A stretch of 64,000 nucleotides of DNA from Rhododendron vialii (lineage: Eukaryota > Streptophyta > Magnoliopsida > Ericales > Ericaceae). The DNA lies in assembly GCF_030253575.1 (NCBI RefSeq), contig NC_080569.1, positions 24,794,001 to 24,858,000 of the forward strand, given 5' to 3'. The translations under genes and the position numbers were made by a program. The notes beneath the pieces are model-generated. The model had not been told where the DNA came from and did not search any database. It was given only the letters and a program-made list of their open reading frames with translations. Each line of letters starts with the position of its first letter. Position 1 is the stretch's first letter. Positions 11,849-24,762 of the stretch are shown here, one piece after another.

Positions 11849-14143
11849 CTACTTCCTCACGATCAGCTTAGCCCTTGCATGCCCTTCACTTATCTGAAAC
11901 TGGTCACCTAAGCCAAGATGAGCCATCAACAACCAAGCCAAAGTAAGGAGTTCCCCGCCTTTACTGAGTTGTGCCATATGGATATTGGCTCTGCAATGAC
12001 TTGCTGCATAGGACATCAATTCGACCCATACTTTGCTTATTATCTCCCACATTCTTTCGCTTCCTAATTTTTCTAGCTCTTGGGCCAGCATGCTCGCGTC
12101 AAATAAAACAGATTTGCTTCTGTCTCCCTTAACAGCGACAGGTTCAACTACTGTATTAACAGCAAGGATACTTTTGCAAGCTATTTTCTGTAATTCGTCT
12201 CGTTCCGTTTCCCCTTTTGAGCAGCATTTATTTAAGCCGCAGCAACTGGTTTTACTCTGACCCTGTCCCTTTTCCGGTTCATTGTTGCAGAAGCATTTGC
12301 AGGTAAAGATGTTCATGCAGCAGTTCTTCGCTTCCTTTGACTTCCCGATTTTCCTTCCATGAAAAAATTTCTTGGCCTCAGCACAAGTATCCCTGAACCT
12401 TATTTGCCCAATACCTGCAACTGTGGACAACATTGTGGCCTGCATGACTAGAAGATACAACATGTAATTGGAAAGGAGCTTAGACAACTCGCGGAAATTC
12501 TTATTGTCAGTACCCCTGGGGTTCGTAGCATCACCACTCTCATTATTAGTATGTGCTCTACCTTCATCAACAGTGTTGTAGAGAAGTTCAGTAGCAACGT
12601 GCCACGTAATAAGACTCTCATCAAAGTCAACCTCGTTGATCCAACAGAGTAGGTCAGTGCAACTTTCAAACCGAAGAATCCAATCTCCCCTAGCAGAAAA
12701 TATCTCCTTGGCCGTTTCTAAATCATCCGCTAGCTCGGATTTCATTTTTAACTCCTCAAAAATAAGATCTCTCAAGCCATTGGTGGCCATGAAATCCACA
12801 GTTTCCACATATTTCATCCCATCTAGCAAGTTGGTTAGGCCAAACAAATCAATAGTTGCCTCCCACCATTCGGGACGTGGGTGCAAACAACAGTGTATCA
12901 AGTTGTACTGGGAGAGAGATTCAGACCACCTGCGGCGCACAATTTGCAAGATCTTCCTAGGAGAAAACCATCTGAGCTTTTTTTCAAGGTTTCTAGGCCA
13001 CCTATCCCTATTAACATTTAGCAACCACTGCAATTTCTTAATAAACCAATTAGTTAGAGAGGGGTCTGACTTAGTGAGAGCAATAGCAGTCCAATCAGAG
13101 CAAAGAACCATCACAAAAGCTATTATATCGAGAGCAATAGCACCAACAAGCAAAGTGTAGGAAATTCCAATATCGAACTTTTTGAAGTCCTTATTTTTGG
13201 TTAAATGGAAGACCACAAGGGCTGCGCAATTTAAACTGAATGAAATCAACCGCAAAGAGTATCCAAGCATACCTTGCACCACCGTGGCCTTAGTGTAGAG
13301 AATCTCATAGAAAAAATTCAGTTCTACCTCAACAATTTGGAAAGCATCTCTTGCTGTTCGCTTGAGGAAAAACTCTCGGCTCTGGTTGCGCTCACGGAAG
13401 CTGAAGATCAAATCCGCAATCAGTCCTTTGAAAGTAGAAAAGTAGTTATGAGCATCTTGCACCACCTTCAAATCAGACAACTCATCCCAATCTTTCACAT
13501 TTCCCGCTCTGTTGACCCTAATAGGTTCTGGAATCATTTCTATTTTTGTCGGAAGTCTTGCTTCTATCTTTGAAGTGTACTCATCCATGAGCTTGGCATA
13601 GTTAGGCCCAGGATCAGGCTTCGTGAGCAAAGAGGCTTTAAATCTACGAGAGCTAGCAAGATAGAGAGCACGTGTCCGTTCAGTGTACTTGATTACCCCT
13701 GCTGCGAACATGAGCAATATGGGGATCCAAAACCTGTTGGGAAATGATTGAAAGAAGGCATAAGCGACAGCCCAACATTGGAATCCCAGACCAAGCAAAT
13801 GCCTGAGCCATAGCTCATTATCCTCGAGGGCAAAAGCAGTAATAGTGTCAGGACCCCCGAGGTGTACCAAGAGAAAGGGAGCCCAAAATGCCAAAAGGGT
13901 CGGATCACCGAAAGGGCCTACGGTGTCACTCTGGCTTTTGGAAATGAGTCCAACAGCAAAGTTAGCAGTCACGTCAGCAAGTAAGTATGCCAACCATAAG
14001 GGTGTGTTTAGCAAAGCCGTTGACACTCGTTTTCTCAAAGGTGCTAGGAATATCAAAAGGATTTGTAGGAGGAGACTACCGAGGATCACTACCCGGAGAT
14101 CCCACGCTTCCCAGAGCAACTTCCACATCATTGCTTTCGCCAT
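11849..14143 (-). CDS. DUF4220/DUF594 multi-pass membrane protein
   Basis: Single open frame of 764 residues without introns, as usual for this plant family. Domains: N-terminal membrane helices (about residues 17-35, 47-65, 110-150) within DUF4220, which carries WAPFLLVHLGGPDTITAFA and EDNELWLRH; a second helix group near 285-350; and a C-terminal DUF594 box near 690-750 with YAASHCRANIHMAQLSKGGE, then LLTLAWLLMAHLGLGDQF. The biochemical role of the family is unknown; members are often tandemly amplified. Between them lies an unusual cysteine-rich insert (about residues 600-645) with nine cysteines in under 40 residues, mostly CC pairs. The gene looks intact. The sequence upstream of its start is duplicated nearby, and the duplicate holds a Gypsy element. 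Confidence 0.92.
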   Translation of the reverse strand: MAKAMMWKLLWEAWDLRVVILGSLLLQILLIFLAPLRKRVSTALLNTPLWLAYLLADVTANFAVGLISKSQSDTVGPFGDPTLLAFWAPFLLVHLGGPDTITAFALEDNELWLRHLLGLGFQCWAVAYAFFQSFPNRFWIPILLMFAAGVIKYTERTRALYLASSRRFKASLLTKPDPGPNYAKLMDEYTSKIEARLPTKIEMIPEPIRVNRAGNVKDWDELSDLKVVQDAHNYFSTFKGLIADLIFSFRERNQSREFFLKRTARDAFQIVEVELNFFYEILYTKATVVQGMLGYSLRLISFSLNCAALVVFHLTKNKDFKKFDIGISYTLLVGAIALDIIAFVMVLCSDWTAIALTKSDPSLTNWFIKKLQWLLNVNRDRWPRNLEKKLRWFSPRKILQIVRRRWSESLSQYNLIHCCLHPRPEWWEATIDLFGLTNLLDGMKYVETVDFMATNGLRDLIFEELKMKSELADDLETAKEIFSARGDWILRFESCTDLLCWINEVDFDESLITWHVATELLYNTVDEGRAHTNNESGDATNPRGTDNKNFRELSKLLSNYMLYLLVMQATMLSTVAGIGQIRFRDTCAEAKKFFHGRKIGKSKEAKNCCMNIFTCKCFCNNEPEKGQGQSKTSCCGLNKCCSKGETERDELQKIACKSILAVNTVVEPVAVKGDRSKSVLFDASMLAQELEKLGSERMWEIISKVWVELMSYAASHCRANIHMAQLSKGGELLTLAWLLMAHLGLGDQFQISEGHARAKLIVRK

Positions 14144-14253
14144 TGAGCTAACCCTCTCCCCACTAGCTTACTCTGTCACAGAGAAAAACACAAACACCTA
14201 GTTACTAAATTGAGATGGTACATATTAGAACAAACAAAATGCGAATGCATAGC

Positions 14254-14625
14254 GAGGAAGATGCTGATCGAGGTTCTGGTGAAAGCTGTTTTGTCATAAA
14301 ATAAGAGGAAAGATCTGTACTAGATGGGTATTTCGATGTACATTAGTTTGAACAAGTGGTGGAATGATGTAGGTTGCTTATGGGAGCAAGTGAATGCTAT
14401 CGGGCCTCTACTGATACTTTTGGTGCACTTGATATTTGATTAGAGGTGACGCCAAGGTAGTTGCATTTTCATATTCAGTCAACTTTTACAAAAAAACACC
14501 AAAAACATGGTCAAATTGCAATCTAATAATATCTCCACAAGGTCAACCAAGTTAAGCAGTGAATATAACTTAGATTGGTGAGCGAAATATAGAACTGAGT
14601 CAATAAACACCTTCACCAAAAGGCC
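14254..14625. repeat. Duplicated upstream block, copy 1
   Basis: This block immediately upstream of the DUF4220 gene is similar to 15328-15609 continued at 25875-26005. Shared words include GGTGAAAGCTGTTTTGTCAT (one mismatch), TTAGAGGTGACGCC and GTTAAGCAGTGAAT. The second copy is interrupted by the Gypsy element. The block may carry promoter elements of the DUF4220 gene, and its duplication suggests a lost tandem gene copy. Confidence 0.8.
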
Positions 14626-15327
14626 TTCTTCATAAATCAAGTCATTTCCGGAATTCGATGTTCACACTTACTAAAATGTAGCGATGAACGTTCGGTACTT
14701 ACAATTTACTGTTGCCACTTACTTATTTCGTTTCTCATTTGGGAGTTGCTATACCCTGTTGGTGAAATGTCCCGGCAAATGTTTTTTTTACCACTTTTAT
14801 CCTCCTAAACTAAACTATAAGAAAAACTGACTACTACATTCCTAGACTATTAAAACTTCCCATGTAATCCTTAAAGTAAAATAGAGGCATGAGTAGTCCT
14901 TTTTTGGGATATGCCCAGGTAACGAAACAGACGCAAATTCTACACCTGGTTTGCACATATAACTTTCCCGCTCAAATTAGGGCAATGCGGGAAATTCGCC
15001 TCTACAAAAACGACGTGCAGCGCAGATGACTCCGTCCCAAAACAAGTAGGGCTTCTGATAAATTTCGAATTGGAACCGGAAGCGGTGAAATTAAGAGCGG
15101 TAGATATTGATAGAGTGAGAGTAGAGCTTCCACCAGCGTGATTGGCTTATGTACTTCAACGGAACTGTAAGTTAGTTTCCACTTGAAAAATGCCTTTTGT
15201 TTAAATTTTTTTTTTAATGTGCTCAGAACTCTTGATTAGAGTACGTGTGGTCCACTTCAGTGACTTGTTCCATATTTTTAAAACTGTGTTTGGAATTTGA
15301 AGAAAATGAGAGGAGAGAAAAAAAATC
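14626..15327. other. Non-coding spacer between duplicated blocks
   Basis: No gene and no DUF4220 coding remnant is recognised. The sequence is AT-rich with a few T runs. Confidence 0.4.
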
Positions 15328-15609
15328 AAGAAAAATGCCGATGACCGAAGTTCTGGTGAAGGCTGTTTTGTCATAAAGTAAGAGGAAAGACCTGCACTAA
15401 AATGGTGCTTCTTTATATGTTAGTTTTGAACAATTTCGGGTCATTTCTAACGCAGAATGATGTACAAAGCTTACGGGGCCGAGCCAATAATATTGGTCAT
15501 CAATTCATACTTTTGGAGCACTTGGATTAATTATTTAGAGGTGATGCCAGTACTATAATTGCATTTTGAATCTTTGATGTTTCCACTAATAAACAAAACC
15601 ATGGCCGGC
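15328..15609. repeat. Duplicated upstream block, copy 2, left part
   Basis: Similar to 14254-14500. Shared words include TTCTGGTGAAGGCTGTTTTG, AAGTAAGAGGAAAGA and AGAGGTGATGCC. It ends at the CCGGC target duplication of the Gypsy insertion and resumes at 25875. Confidence 0.8.
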
Positions 15610-16721
15610 TGACCGCGTCGCTCCGTGTCAAAAATAAATTTATAAAAGCTTGGAGTTAACTACTACTCCGTAGAATAGTGGTCAAGACCGAGTGTCGATC
15701 CGCAGGGACAAATTGGCTAAGTTACTATAATTCGATCAACTTCTAGATTAATTCGGAAAAGTAAAGATTGATTGGTTGAATTGTTTTGAAGAGCTAATTA
15801 AACTAAAGAACAATTTAATTAAAAGATTTAGAAACGATAGAGGAAAATATCTAGGGTTTCGAATTCACCCCGACCGCGTAACAACAATATGCATAGGCTA
15901 GGTTTATTTATTCGAATCAAAAGAGATTATCGCTAGGGCTTGCAAACCCTAACGATAATCATCAAGAAAATAATCGGGTTGTTAAAAGGTATAAACTATC
16001 CCATAGCACGGACCGTCTCTCAGTTAGCACGATCTGGCAACCTAACGGCACGATCCGTCTTACGAGCATAATCTATCTCAGAACTCCAACCACAATCAGT
16101 GAAAACCATTGCAAAACTATGTATTTGAAATCTAGAGTACAAATACTTAATCGATATAAAGAATTAAAATCAATTCATTCAATTGAAACGAAAAGGATTC
16201 TGAGTTTTACAATCGATCCGAAAAACAAACTAAAACCCATGCATAAAAGAGGTTACTTGGCGCGAAGTTTCATCTTCCCCCTAGACAAGGGGTTTAGCCG
16301 GCCATGGGAATGGAAACCATAGCAGTATGGATTGATGAAATCATAGTCAGAATGCTAGAAAATCTACTGATCCGGTCGAGAACCCCACGCCCAGAACTGC
16401 CGCTGATCACGTCCAAAAAGTGCCGCAGCCGACTGTGTTAAAAACCCTTTTTCTTTTTCTTTTTGTAATTGCGGCAGCTGACTTTTCTTTGCCAGGCCCT
16501 AATATAGATAGAGTTATTACACCTTAGGTCCTTTGACTTTGGAACATGCTTCAAGTTGGTCTCTAAACTTGTTAAAGTTTGCACTTTAACTCATTAAAAT
16601 GTCAAGCCTCCAAGTATCTACAAACACAAGAAACGCATCACTAATCTCCAAATAATAATATAAATGGACTTAACAAGGCATAAATTAGAAGGATTAAATG
16701 GGTGCTTTTCAGCACCTATCA
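15610..16721 (-). repeat. 3' LTR of the Gypsy element
   Basis: 1112-bp direct repeat, essentially identical to 24763-25874. On the plus strand it starts TGACCGCGTCGCTCC and ends GCACCTATCA. A 67-residue open frame inside each LTR is not considered a gene. Confidence 0.95.
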
Positions 16722-18976
16722 CACTCCCCAACTTACATTTTGCTAGTCCTCGAGCAAAGAAAATAAAATGCAACTAAAGAAAACAAATAAAATGGATAGT
16801 TCTTTTAAACCCCCGAGTGGTCCGGTAGGACGAGTTTAGTCTCGTAAAAGTGCGAGGGTTATCAGCAGTGAACACCCACAAACATAAGGAACCTTTCAAT
16901 ACAAAAATCGCAACTTGTCATGCAACTCATCGACATATCAAGCAGAGGACACAAAGCTACCACAAAGATATAGCAAGGCAAACATAGTTCCGAGTGCTAA
17001 CAATTCAAGAAATAAACTGTGGCACTTAAACTTGGCATGTGTGAATACGGGCCTCAATTACATATGAACAATAACCAACCACTCTCTCTGGACCGAGCCT
17101 CGACTTCAATTCTCACCGTGTCATGCACTCACAAATAAAATCACTCGAAACAAGTTGCATTATGAACTCTCAAGTGTGCGATTTGGAGGATACGTTAATG
17201 GAAAGCAAAGAACTCCGCACACTATGACCCGAAAAGAACGCTTTATATAGTGGACACGCAATCTCATGAACAAAATGCCAAGCATTGGAACTCTCCACCA
17301 ATCAAACCTCAACCCAACACCCCTAAAGATCAAACAGGACTTTAATTTCGGTTGTAATGTGGGGTAAGGAAAAATATTTCAAGGTTACGGTAAAACATCA
17401 CGTGTCCGAGAATAGGCAAACAACTTAGGGCTAATTTAATAATGTGCGCCCAATTTTTTTTCACTTTTCAACTTCACCTTATCTCTCCTTCTAACCTTCC
17501 AACATTTTTCAATCATAAAACACGATTCCTCCTTTTCAAACATACCGGTGCCCCTTTCTTCTTCTTTTTTTTCTTTTGTGTTGTTGTGTTTTCTTTTTTT
17601 TTTTAGGGGCACCACCTATTCAAGTACAAAATTTCACAATCTATCCAAAAATTATACCTTTATATTTTTGCCTTTCTCCAAACACAATATGGTAGATGGA
17701 GCTAACCAAGAAAAGGCTAAATCTATAAGGCTCAATGTGGCTCGCAAGGGATAAATGTAAACACAAAGGAACGAACTAGCCCAAATATCAAGAAAGTGCC
17801 TATAATCCTCTCGCAGGGGTGTAACATCCATGTGACAAACCAAAACAAAGAGATATTGTTATGCTTTCAAGTTCCAACACTTGGCGACCAAAGATGATGA
17901 GATTGACAACAAATGTGTTTCTTTCCATGACAAACAAAGAGTTTATTCGACACCACTCCAATAAAAGATAAGGCTCAAAAGCTCACAAGGGTATAAGTCT
18001 CCACTAATCATAGCCTTTAAGAACAGTCAAATCACAGCTCAAAAACAATTAAGGCCCGACGTGCAATGTGCAAAAATGCTAAAACAAAAGTGCCAGCAGT
18101 CTAGCAAATTGAAACTACTCTGCCAAAGAGATATCGAAATGGTAGCAGAGTGCTTATACTCAAGTAATCAACAAGCGAGCACAACAAACAACAATCTCAT
18201 GCAGAAAGGCTCCCATTTTTTAATTTTCAATTTTCTCAATTTTTTTTTGTTTTAAAACAAACTACTAAAGAAAGCATTCAAAGTATGCCCCACCCCCCAA
18301 TTTAAACTAGTCACTGCCCTCAGTGATTGCAAAGGCACTAAAAGAAATAAGGCAATGGAAAGAAAGAGGAAGGATATCACCTCGAGTGGAGAAATAAGCA
18401 GAGCAGAAAAGATATGGTGGCCGAGAGGCCCCCCAACTTGAATGAAACAACCTGCAATGCGTTAGTCTCCACCAAAACAAGATACAAAAATAAATTACAA
18501 AACTAACTGACAAAACAAAAGGAAAAGAAAACTCCAGAGATTGCATAAAAAAAACATAAACAACAATTAAAATCCACCACTTTCTTCACGCGAAAGACAC
18601 GGGTACTACTTTTCTCCCTTGTCAAAGACTGTGGTTCCCTACTTGTTGGAAGAGCAATATGCGTAGGATTCAACGATATCTTGAGAAGTGGTGCCATCAT
18701 CTAATAGGCTGTCACTCCCTCTGGGGCTACCAGATTCCTTACCCATCACTAGGCTTATGAAGCAATCTCCGCCAAGCTGGACACTAAAGTCGGATGGTTC
18801 AGACAGATTTCTCGCTGCTAACTACGCGCCTGCCGCCAGACCCAACCTCCTAAGTACTACATACATAGCTTTGACAAGGTGGCTATACCAAACCGTTGGA
18901 AGCCGTTCGAGCACGGCAAAAACTAGAGGTATCTCACCCTCTATGGATTTAAAGTCTCCCAGACTTCATTTAAAAC
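16722..18976 (-). other. Non-coding 3' internal region of the Gypsy element
   Basis: About 2.25 kb between the end of pol and the 3' LTR without a convincing frame. Elements of the Athila group often carry an envelope-like gene here and Tat elements an extra RNase H; neither was recognised. Poly-T and C/T-rich runs occur around 17540-17610. Confidence 0.6.
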
Positions 18977-21900
18977 TCAATTATCTGGATAAACCGGATC
19001 AACTAAGTCGACTTCCTCAATCACCTCCTCATTATAAATACCTTCCACATATGGTTTTAAACGTTGACCGTTAACCTTAGAAACTTTACCATCCTGTGGA
19101 TTTTTAATTTCAACAGCCCCATGGGGAAAAACTTTTTGAATTATGAAGGGCCCATCCCATCTTGATCTCAACTTACCCGGAAAGAGACGCAAACGAGAAT
19201 TAAAAAGCCATACTTTTTGATTTGGTTCAAAGGATTTTTGGACAATATGTTTATCATGAAAAGCCTTAGTCCTATCCTTGTAAATGCGTGCACTCTCATA
19301 AGCATCATTACGCAATTCCTCTAGCTCACTCAATTGGAGACGACGATGAGACCCAGCAACAATCATATCAAAATTAAACTTTTTAATGGCCCACAACGCC
19401 TTATGCTCCAACTCTACAGGTAGGTGGCAAGCCTTACCAAAAACCAACCGGTAAGGAGACATGCCAATAGGAGTTTTATATGCAGTTCGGTAAGCCCACA
19501 ACACATCGTCTAGTCGTGTTGACCAGTCTTTGCGATCAGTCCTAACCGTTCTATCAAGAATTTTCTTTATCTCCCTATTTGAAACCTCAACTTGGCCACT
19601 AGTTTGCGGATGGTAAGGTGTCGCCACCTTGTGTGTGATAGAATACTTACGCACTAGAGCCGCAAAATACTTATTAACAAAATGGGTTCCCTCATCACTT
19701 ATGATCGCTCTCGGACAGCCAAACCGACTAAAAACATTGCTCTTAAGGAATTCGAGCACAACTTTATGATCATTCGTTTTCGTAGCCACCGCTTCCACCC
19801 ACTTAGACACATAATCTACCGCCACAAGAATATACTCATTCCCAAAAGAATTAGGGAACGGTCCCATGAAGTCTATGCCCCACACATCAAATAACTCTAC
19901 CACTAGAATGGAGTTCAATGGCATCATGTCTCGGCGGGATATGTTTCCGGCACGTTGGCACCGAAGACACGTCCTACAAAACTCGTGGGCATCTTTAAAA
20001 AGAGTTGGCCAATAGAAGCCACTCTGCAACACTTTTGTCGCCGTTTTCTTCCCACTAAAATGTCCCCCACATTCAAGAGTATGACAAAATGTCAAAATAC
20101 TATGATACTCACACTCGGGGACACAGCGCCGAATCACTTGATCCGCGCAATACTTAAAAAGTATCGGATCCTCCCACAAATAATGCCCAACCTGAGAAAA
20201 GAATCGGTCCTTATCTAGACGGGACCAATGCGAAGGAATCTCACCAGTGGCTAGGTAATTAACAATAAAAGCATACCACGGAGGCCGAACTTGCGACACC
20301 TCAAACAATTGCTCATCGGGGAATGAGTCATGGAGAGGCACAGTGTCACATGAGGAGTCAACAAGGATCCTCGACAAGTGGTCGGCCACAGAATTTTCGG
20401 AACCTTTCTTGTCCCGAATTTCAAAATCAAACTCTTGTAGCAACAGAATCCATCTAATGAGCCTAGGTTTCGCATCTTTCTTAGAAAGCAAGTGACGCAA
20501 TGCAGCATGATCAGAATACACAACAACCTTAGACCCGAGGAGGTACGACCTAAACTTGTCTAATGCAAAAACAACAGCAAGTAACTCCTTCTCCGTAGTA
20601 GTGTAATTCAATTGAGCATCGGAGAGGGTTTTACTCGCATAGTAAATCGCATGGGAAACTTTGTCAACTCGTTGGCCAAGGACAGCGCCAACTGCATAGT
20701 CGGACGCATCACACATGATTTCGAAAGGTAATTTCCAATCGGGTGACTGCATAATAGGTGCAGAGGACAAGGCATCTCTCAACTTGACAAAGGCCTTCAT
20801 GCAGGCCTCGTCAAACACAAATGGCACATCCTTGGCGAGGAGATCGCACAAGGGTTTAGCAATCTTGCTAAAATCACGAATAAAGCGGCGGTAAAAGCCC
20901 GCATGCCCTAAAAAGGATCTAATCTGCTTAACAGAAGATGGGGGAGGGAGTCGCGAAATTAAGTCAACTTTAGCTTTATCCACCTCAATCCCCCTCGTAG
21001 ACACCACATGTCCCAACACTATCCCCTCTTGAACCATAAAATGGCTCTTCTCCCAACTTAGCACTAAATTTTTCTCAATGCATCGCTCAAGCACCTTGCT
21101 CAAGTTACGGAGACAATCATCAAACGAGGTCCCAAAGACCGAAAAGTCATCCATAAAGACCTCGAGAAACTCCTCCACCATGTCAGAGAAAATAGACATC
21201 ATGCACCGTTGAAAAGTAGCAGGTGCATTGCACAAACCAAATGGCATACGCCGGTAAGCGAAAGTGCCAAAAGGACAAGTAAAGGTAGTTTTCTCTTGGT
21301 CTGCAGGGTCGACGGGCACTTGATTGTATCCGGAATAGCCATCCAGAAAACAATAATAGCTTTTGCCCGCTAACCGCTCTAAGATTTGGTCAATGAAAGG
21401 CAATGGGAAGTGATCTTTCCTAGTCATGGAATTGAGCTTACGGTAGTCAATACAAACACGCCACCCTGTGGTGACTCGTGTCGGGACAAGCTCACCTCTC
21501 TCGTTCTCGACCACAGTTATGCCCGGCTTCTTGGGCACCACTTGAGTGGGACTCACCCACTTACTATCCGCGATGGGGTATATGATACCCGCATCCAAAA
21601 GTTTCACAACCTCCTTCATTACCACCTCCTTCATATTCGGGTTCAACCTCCGTTGCATCTCACGAGATGGTTTAGCATTCTCTTCGCAATTAATGCGATG
21701 CATGCACACGGAGGGATCAATACCCTTCAAGTCCGCCACGGACCACCCTATCGCACTCTTATACTGCTTAAGCTTCTTAACCAGTTGACCCTCCTGTGTG
21801 ACAGAAAGGTCAGACGCAATAATAACTGGAAGGGTGTCATTGGTACCTAGAAATACGTACTTGAGATTAGCCGGAAGAGGCTTCAACTCAAGTTTCGGTG

Positions 21901-23761
21901 GAGCCTCAATAGACGGAGGGGCGGTCTCATCAGAAAGTGCTGGAAGAGGTTCAAACTGCGCTGTCCACTTTGGAGGTGAATTATTAAGTAACAGATTCAC
22001 CTCCTCAATGGTCTGATCGATATCATACTCCCCATACCCAAAGTGTGCCAAACAAGCGGCCAACGGGTCATCGGTCAAAACATAAGGCAATGCCTCCTCC
22101 ACCAAGTCCTCCACGACATCGACTGCGAAGCAGTCTTCCTCTAAGGGAGGGTGTTTTGCGGCCTTATAAACATTAAGCTTAAGGGTCATGTTCCCAAAGG
22201 TCACCTCCATCTCTCCACTCCTCACATGAATATTAGCATTCGCGGTCGCCAAGAAAGGACGACCAAGAATAATCGGAGTTTGCTTTTTGAGGGTTTGCAC
22301 CGGTTCTGTGTCAAGGACTATAAAATCAGCCGGAAAATAAAAATCATTAACCTTGACAAAAACGTCCTCGACTACTCCGCGTGGCACCTTAATGGATCTA
22401 TCAGCTAATTGCAAAGTAACCGACGTGGGCTTCAACTCCCCAAGCCCCAATTGTTCGTACACCGAGTACGGAATCAAGTTGACACTAGCCCCTAAGTCTA
22501 AAAGTGCTCGCTCTATGGCATATTTTCCAATGACTATATCAATAGTCGGGGTACCAGGATCTTGCATCTTAAGGGGAGCGTTCGACTGAAAAACAGAGCT
22601 CACTTGCTCGGTGAGAAGGACCTTTTTGGACACATTGGTTCGGTTTTTCCTCTTTTGAGTGCAGAGGTCCTTTAGAAATTTGGCATAAGTTGGGACTTGT
22701 TTGATGGCATCTAGGAGTGGGATGTTAACTTTCACTTGCTTGAATACCTCAAGGGTATCCTCCATAGATGCTCCCCTCTTAGGAAAAGGAGATGGTGCAT
22801 TCAAACATGATGGGAACGGGGCTTTAGGCACATAGGGTGGTACCTTAGAGCCCGCTGACACAGAAGTGGGCGATGCAGGTGTGACTGGAGGGGTTCCCTC
22901 CTTACTTTGTGAACTCTCCTCCCCAAAGTCATTGGGGTCGGAGGGAGCCAAATGCTCCTTCGATTTCGCTTTCTCTGGTCGGGTTTCGACTTCTCTCTTA
23001 TTGCGCAAAGTCATGATTACCTTAGCATCAGCAAGAGGCGGGTCATGAACTACAAACTGTCCTCCAGGGGGTTGGACAGGCTGACTGGGCAACCTACCTT
23101 CTTCCCTACGGTTAAGTGCATTGGCTATTTGACCCACTTGGGTCTCGAGCCGCGAAATGGACTGGGTATTAGAACGCACTTGCTGTTGGGTATCAGTTAA
23201 ACGGTCAAGCGCTTGCAGCACCTTGTCCTCGAAGGATGGATCCCGCGTGGATTGGGTGGGTGCTTGGTGGTTTTGTGAGCGATAGGCAGCTGGATTAAAT
23301 GGAGTATTAAAAGGCCTATGCTGCTGGGCAGAGGAACTACCCTGCTCTTGCGATCTCCATGAGAAATTAGGATGTTTGGCCCAACCCGCGTTGTAAGTAT
23401 TAGAATACGGATCATTACTTGGTTGGGAGAAACCTCGTGCATTAGCATACCCTTGTGCAGCATTAACCTGCTCCTCCACAAAAATAGGGAATTTTGGGGC
23501 TGCAGGACAGTCAGTGATGAAATGGGCCGGACTAGCACATAAAGAACATGCCTCCTGAGAAAGTGGAGGCTGTGAGGTGGCCGGTCCCATACAAAGAAGT
23601 TTTTCAACCTTTTCAGTCAGTAGTTCGACTTTGGAATTGAGGTCATGAGATGGTTTGATCTCATACATACCTCGTGGCTTATCAGAGCCAGTAGTGACTG
23701 ACTTACCTCTCCTCTCAAAAGAAATATTTTGCAAGGACCCTTCGCTCATAGTTTCAAACAA
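18977..23761 (-). CDS. Gypsy element pol region (part of the fossil element)
   Basis: Long frame with a CX2CX4HX4C zinc knuckle near residue 72, aspartic protease motif DLGASVN (about 424), reverse transcriptase with FMDDF (about 870), RNase H with DASDYAVG (about 1020), and integrase with a zinc-binding HHCC region and catalytic-core motifs IDFMGPFP (about 1297) and SDEGTHF (about 1357). No chromodomain follows. It belongs to the element at 15610-25874 and is not a host gene. Confidence 0.93.
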   Translation of the reverse strand: MFETMSEGSLQNISFERRGKSVTTGSDKPRGMYEIKPSHDLNSKVELLTEKVEKLLCMGPATSQPPLSQEACSLCASPAHFITDCPAAPKFPIFVEEQVNAAQGYANARGFSQPSNDPYSNTYNAGWAKHPNFSWRSQEQGSSSAQQHRPFNTPFNPAAYRSQNHQAPTQSTRDPSFEDKVLQALDRLTDTQQQVRSNTQSISRLETQVGQIANALNRREEGRLPSQPVQPPGGQFVVHDPPLADAKVIMTLRNKREVETRPEKAKSKEHLAPSDPNDFGEESSQSKEGTPPVTPASPTSVSAGSKVPPYVPKAPFPSCLNAPSPFPKRGASMEDTLEVFKQVKVNIPLLDAIKQVPTYAKFLKDLCTQKRKNRTNVSKKVLLTEQVSSVFQSNAPLKMQDPGTPTIDIVIGKYAIERALLDLGASVNLIPYSVYEQLGLGELKPTSVTLQLADRSIKVPRGVVEDVFVKVNDFYFPADFIVLDTEPVQTLKKQTPIILGRPFLATANANIHVRSGEMEVTFGNMTLKLNVYKAAKHPPLEEDCFAVDVVEDLVEEALPYVLTDDPLAACLAHFGYGEYDIDQTIEEVNLLLNNSPPKWTAQFEPLPALSDETAPPSIEAPPKLELKPLPANLKYVFLGTNDTLPVIIASDLSVTQEGQLVKKLKQYKSAIGWSVADLKGIDPSVCMHRINCEENAKPSREMQRRLNPNMKEVVMKEVVKLLDAGIIYPIADSKWVSPTQVVPKKPGITVVENERGELVPTRVTTGWRVCIDYRKLNSMTRKDHFPLPFIDQILERLAGKSYYCFLDGYSGYNQVPVDPADQEKTTFTCPFGTFAYRRMPFGLCNAPATFQRCMMSIFSDMVEEFLEVFMDDFSVFGTSFDDCLRNLSKVLERCIEKNLVLSWEKSHFMVQEGIVLGHVVSTRGIEVDKAKVDLISRLPPPSSVKQIRSFLGHAGFYRRFIRDFSKIAKPLCDLLAKDVPFVFDEACMKAFVKLRDALSSAPIMQSPDWKLPFEIMCDASDYAVGAVLGQRVDKVSHAIYYASKTLSDAQLNYTTTEKELLAVVFALDKFRSYLLGSKVVVYSDHAALRHLLSKKDAKPRLIRWILLLQEFDFEIRDKKGSENSVADHLSRILVDSSCDTVPLHDSFPDEQLFEVSQVRPPWYAFIVNYLATGEIPSHWSRLDKDRFFSQVGHYLWEDPILFKYCADQVIRRCVPECEYHSILTFCHTLECGGHFSGKKTATKVLQSGFYWPTLFKDAHEFCRTCLRCQRAGNISRRDMMPLNSILVVELFDVWGIDFMGPFPNSFGNEYILVAVDYVSKWVEAVATKTNDHKVVLEFLKSNVFSRFGCPRAIISDEGTHFVNKYFAALVRKYSITHKVATPYHPQTSGQVEVSNREIKKILDRTVRTDRKDWSTRLDDVLWAYRTAYKTPIGMSPYRLVFGKACHLPVELEHKALWAIKKFNFDMIVAGSHRRLQLSELEELRNDAYESARIYKDRTKAFHDKHIVQKSFEPNQKVWLFNSRLRLFPGKLRSRWDGPFIIQKVFPHGAVEIKNPQDGKVSKVNGQRLKPYVEGIYNEEVIEEVDLVDPVYPDN

Positions 23762-23764
23762 CTG

Positions 23765-24481
23765 TCAGGCATCCTCTTCATTCTTAACCATCACAGAGCC
23801 TCCACATGAGGCATCAACCATCACACGATGCTGCGGATGCAGCCCGGAATAAAAACTCTGTACTAATTGCCACTTAGGTATGTCATGGTGCGGACACTTA
23901 CGAATGAGATCCCCATATCTCTCCCAAGCCTCATAGAACTGTTCATTCTCAACTTGTTGGAAAGTGGTAATCTCCTGCCGAAGTCTGAGTGTTTTTCCTA
24001 TGGGGAAGAATTTCTTAAGGAATGCCGCACTCATTTGCGCCCAAGATGTTATAGAATTAGTTGGCAAAGTACTAAGCCAATGTTTGGCATTCCCTATCAA
24101 AGTGAATTGAAACAAAATCAATCTCAATGCATCCATCGGAAAATTATGAATTAAAAGCGTGGAACTGAGGGCTTCAAATTCAGTGATGTGTTGATATGGA
24201 TCCTCTTGAGATTGCCCTTGAAACTTAGGGAGCATTTGGAGTGTACCGGGCTTAATCTCATACTGATTAGCCGTGATGGCGGGTAATCGTACACATGATG
24301 GTGTAGTGTAAGCCGTAGGGGCGAAGTGTGAGTTGAGAGGGAGGGGGTTAGGTACCACAAGTGCTCCATCAGCATCATCTGCCATTGTGACTAAGTTGGT
24401 CTTTTTGTTAACCCTACGTCTCCTATCTAAATCCAAATTAAGAGGTACGAGTTCGGATTCCAAAGACCGACGACCAAGCAT
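23765..24481 (-). CDS. Gypsy element gag region (part of the fossil element)
   Basis: Frame of 238 residues with the retrotransposon gag core, for example PKFQGQSQEDPYQHITEFE and FLKKFFPIGKT and YEAWERYGDLIRKCPHH. It precedes pol on the minus strand, next to the primer-binding site. Confidence 0.88.
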   Translation of the reverse strand: MLGRRSLESELVPLNLDLDRRRRVNKKTNLVTMADDADGALVVPNPLPLNSHFAPTAYTTPSCVRLPAITANQYEIKPGTLQMLPKFQGQSQEDPYQHITEFEALSSTLLIHNFPMDALRLILFQFTLIGNAKHWLSTLPTNSITSWAQMSAAFLKKFFPIGKTLRLRQEITTFQQVENEQFYEAWERYGDLIRKCPHHDIPKWQLVQSFYSGLHPQHRVMVDASCGGSVMVKNEEDA

Positions 24482-24762
24482 GCAAGTTCAATACCCCTCA
24501 GGTGTAAAAAAAAAGGGGTACTCCAGATACAGACACTAATTTGCCAAAATGAGGAACAAACTCACAGTGGGTCAACGAAATCGCTTTTATATCACGGCAC
24601 CGCTTCTCCACAGTGATCTTTGCTCGTTTTGCCGCCTCGTAACCTGTAGCTAAAAGTACCAAAACTAACAAACAAAATAAAAATAAATAACAATGAACTA
24701 AACTAAAAACTAATTAAATTAACGCAACCGTGCAAACTGTCCCCGGCAACGGCGTCAAAATT

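Noticed and set aside
16119-16322. 67-residue open frame, repeated at 25272-25475
   Set aside because: It lies within both LTRs of the Gypsy element and is duplicated only because the LTRs are. It has no protein-family motif.
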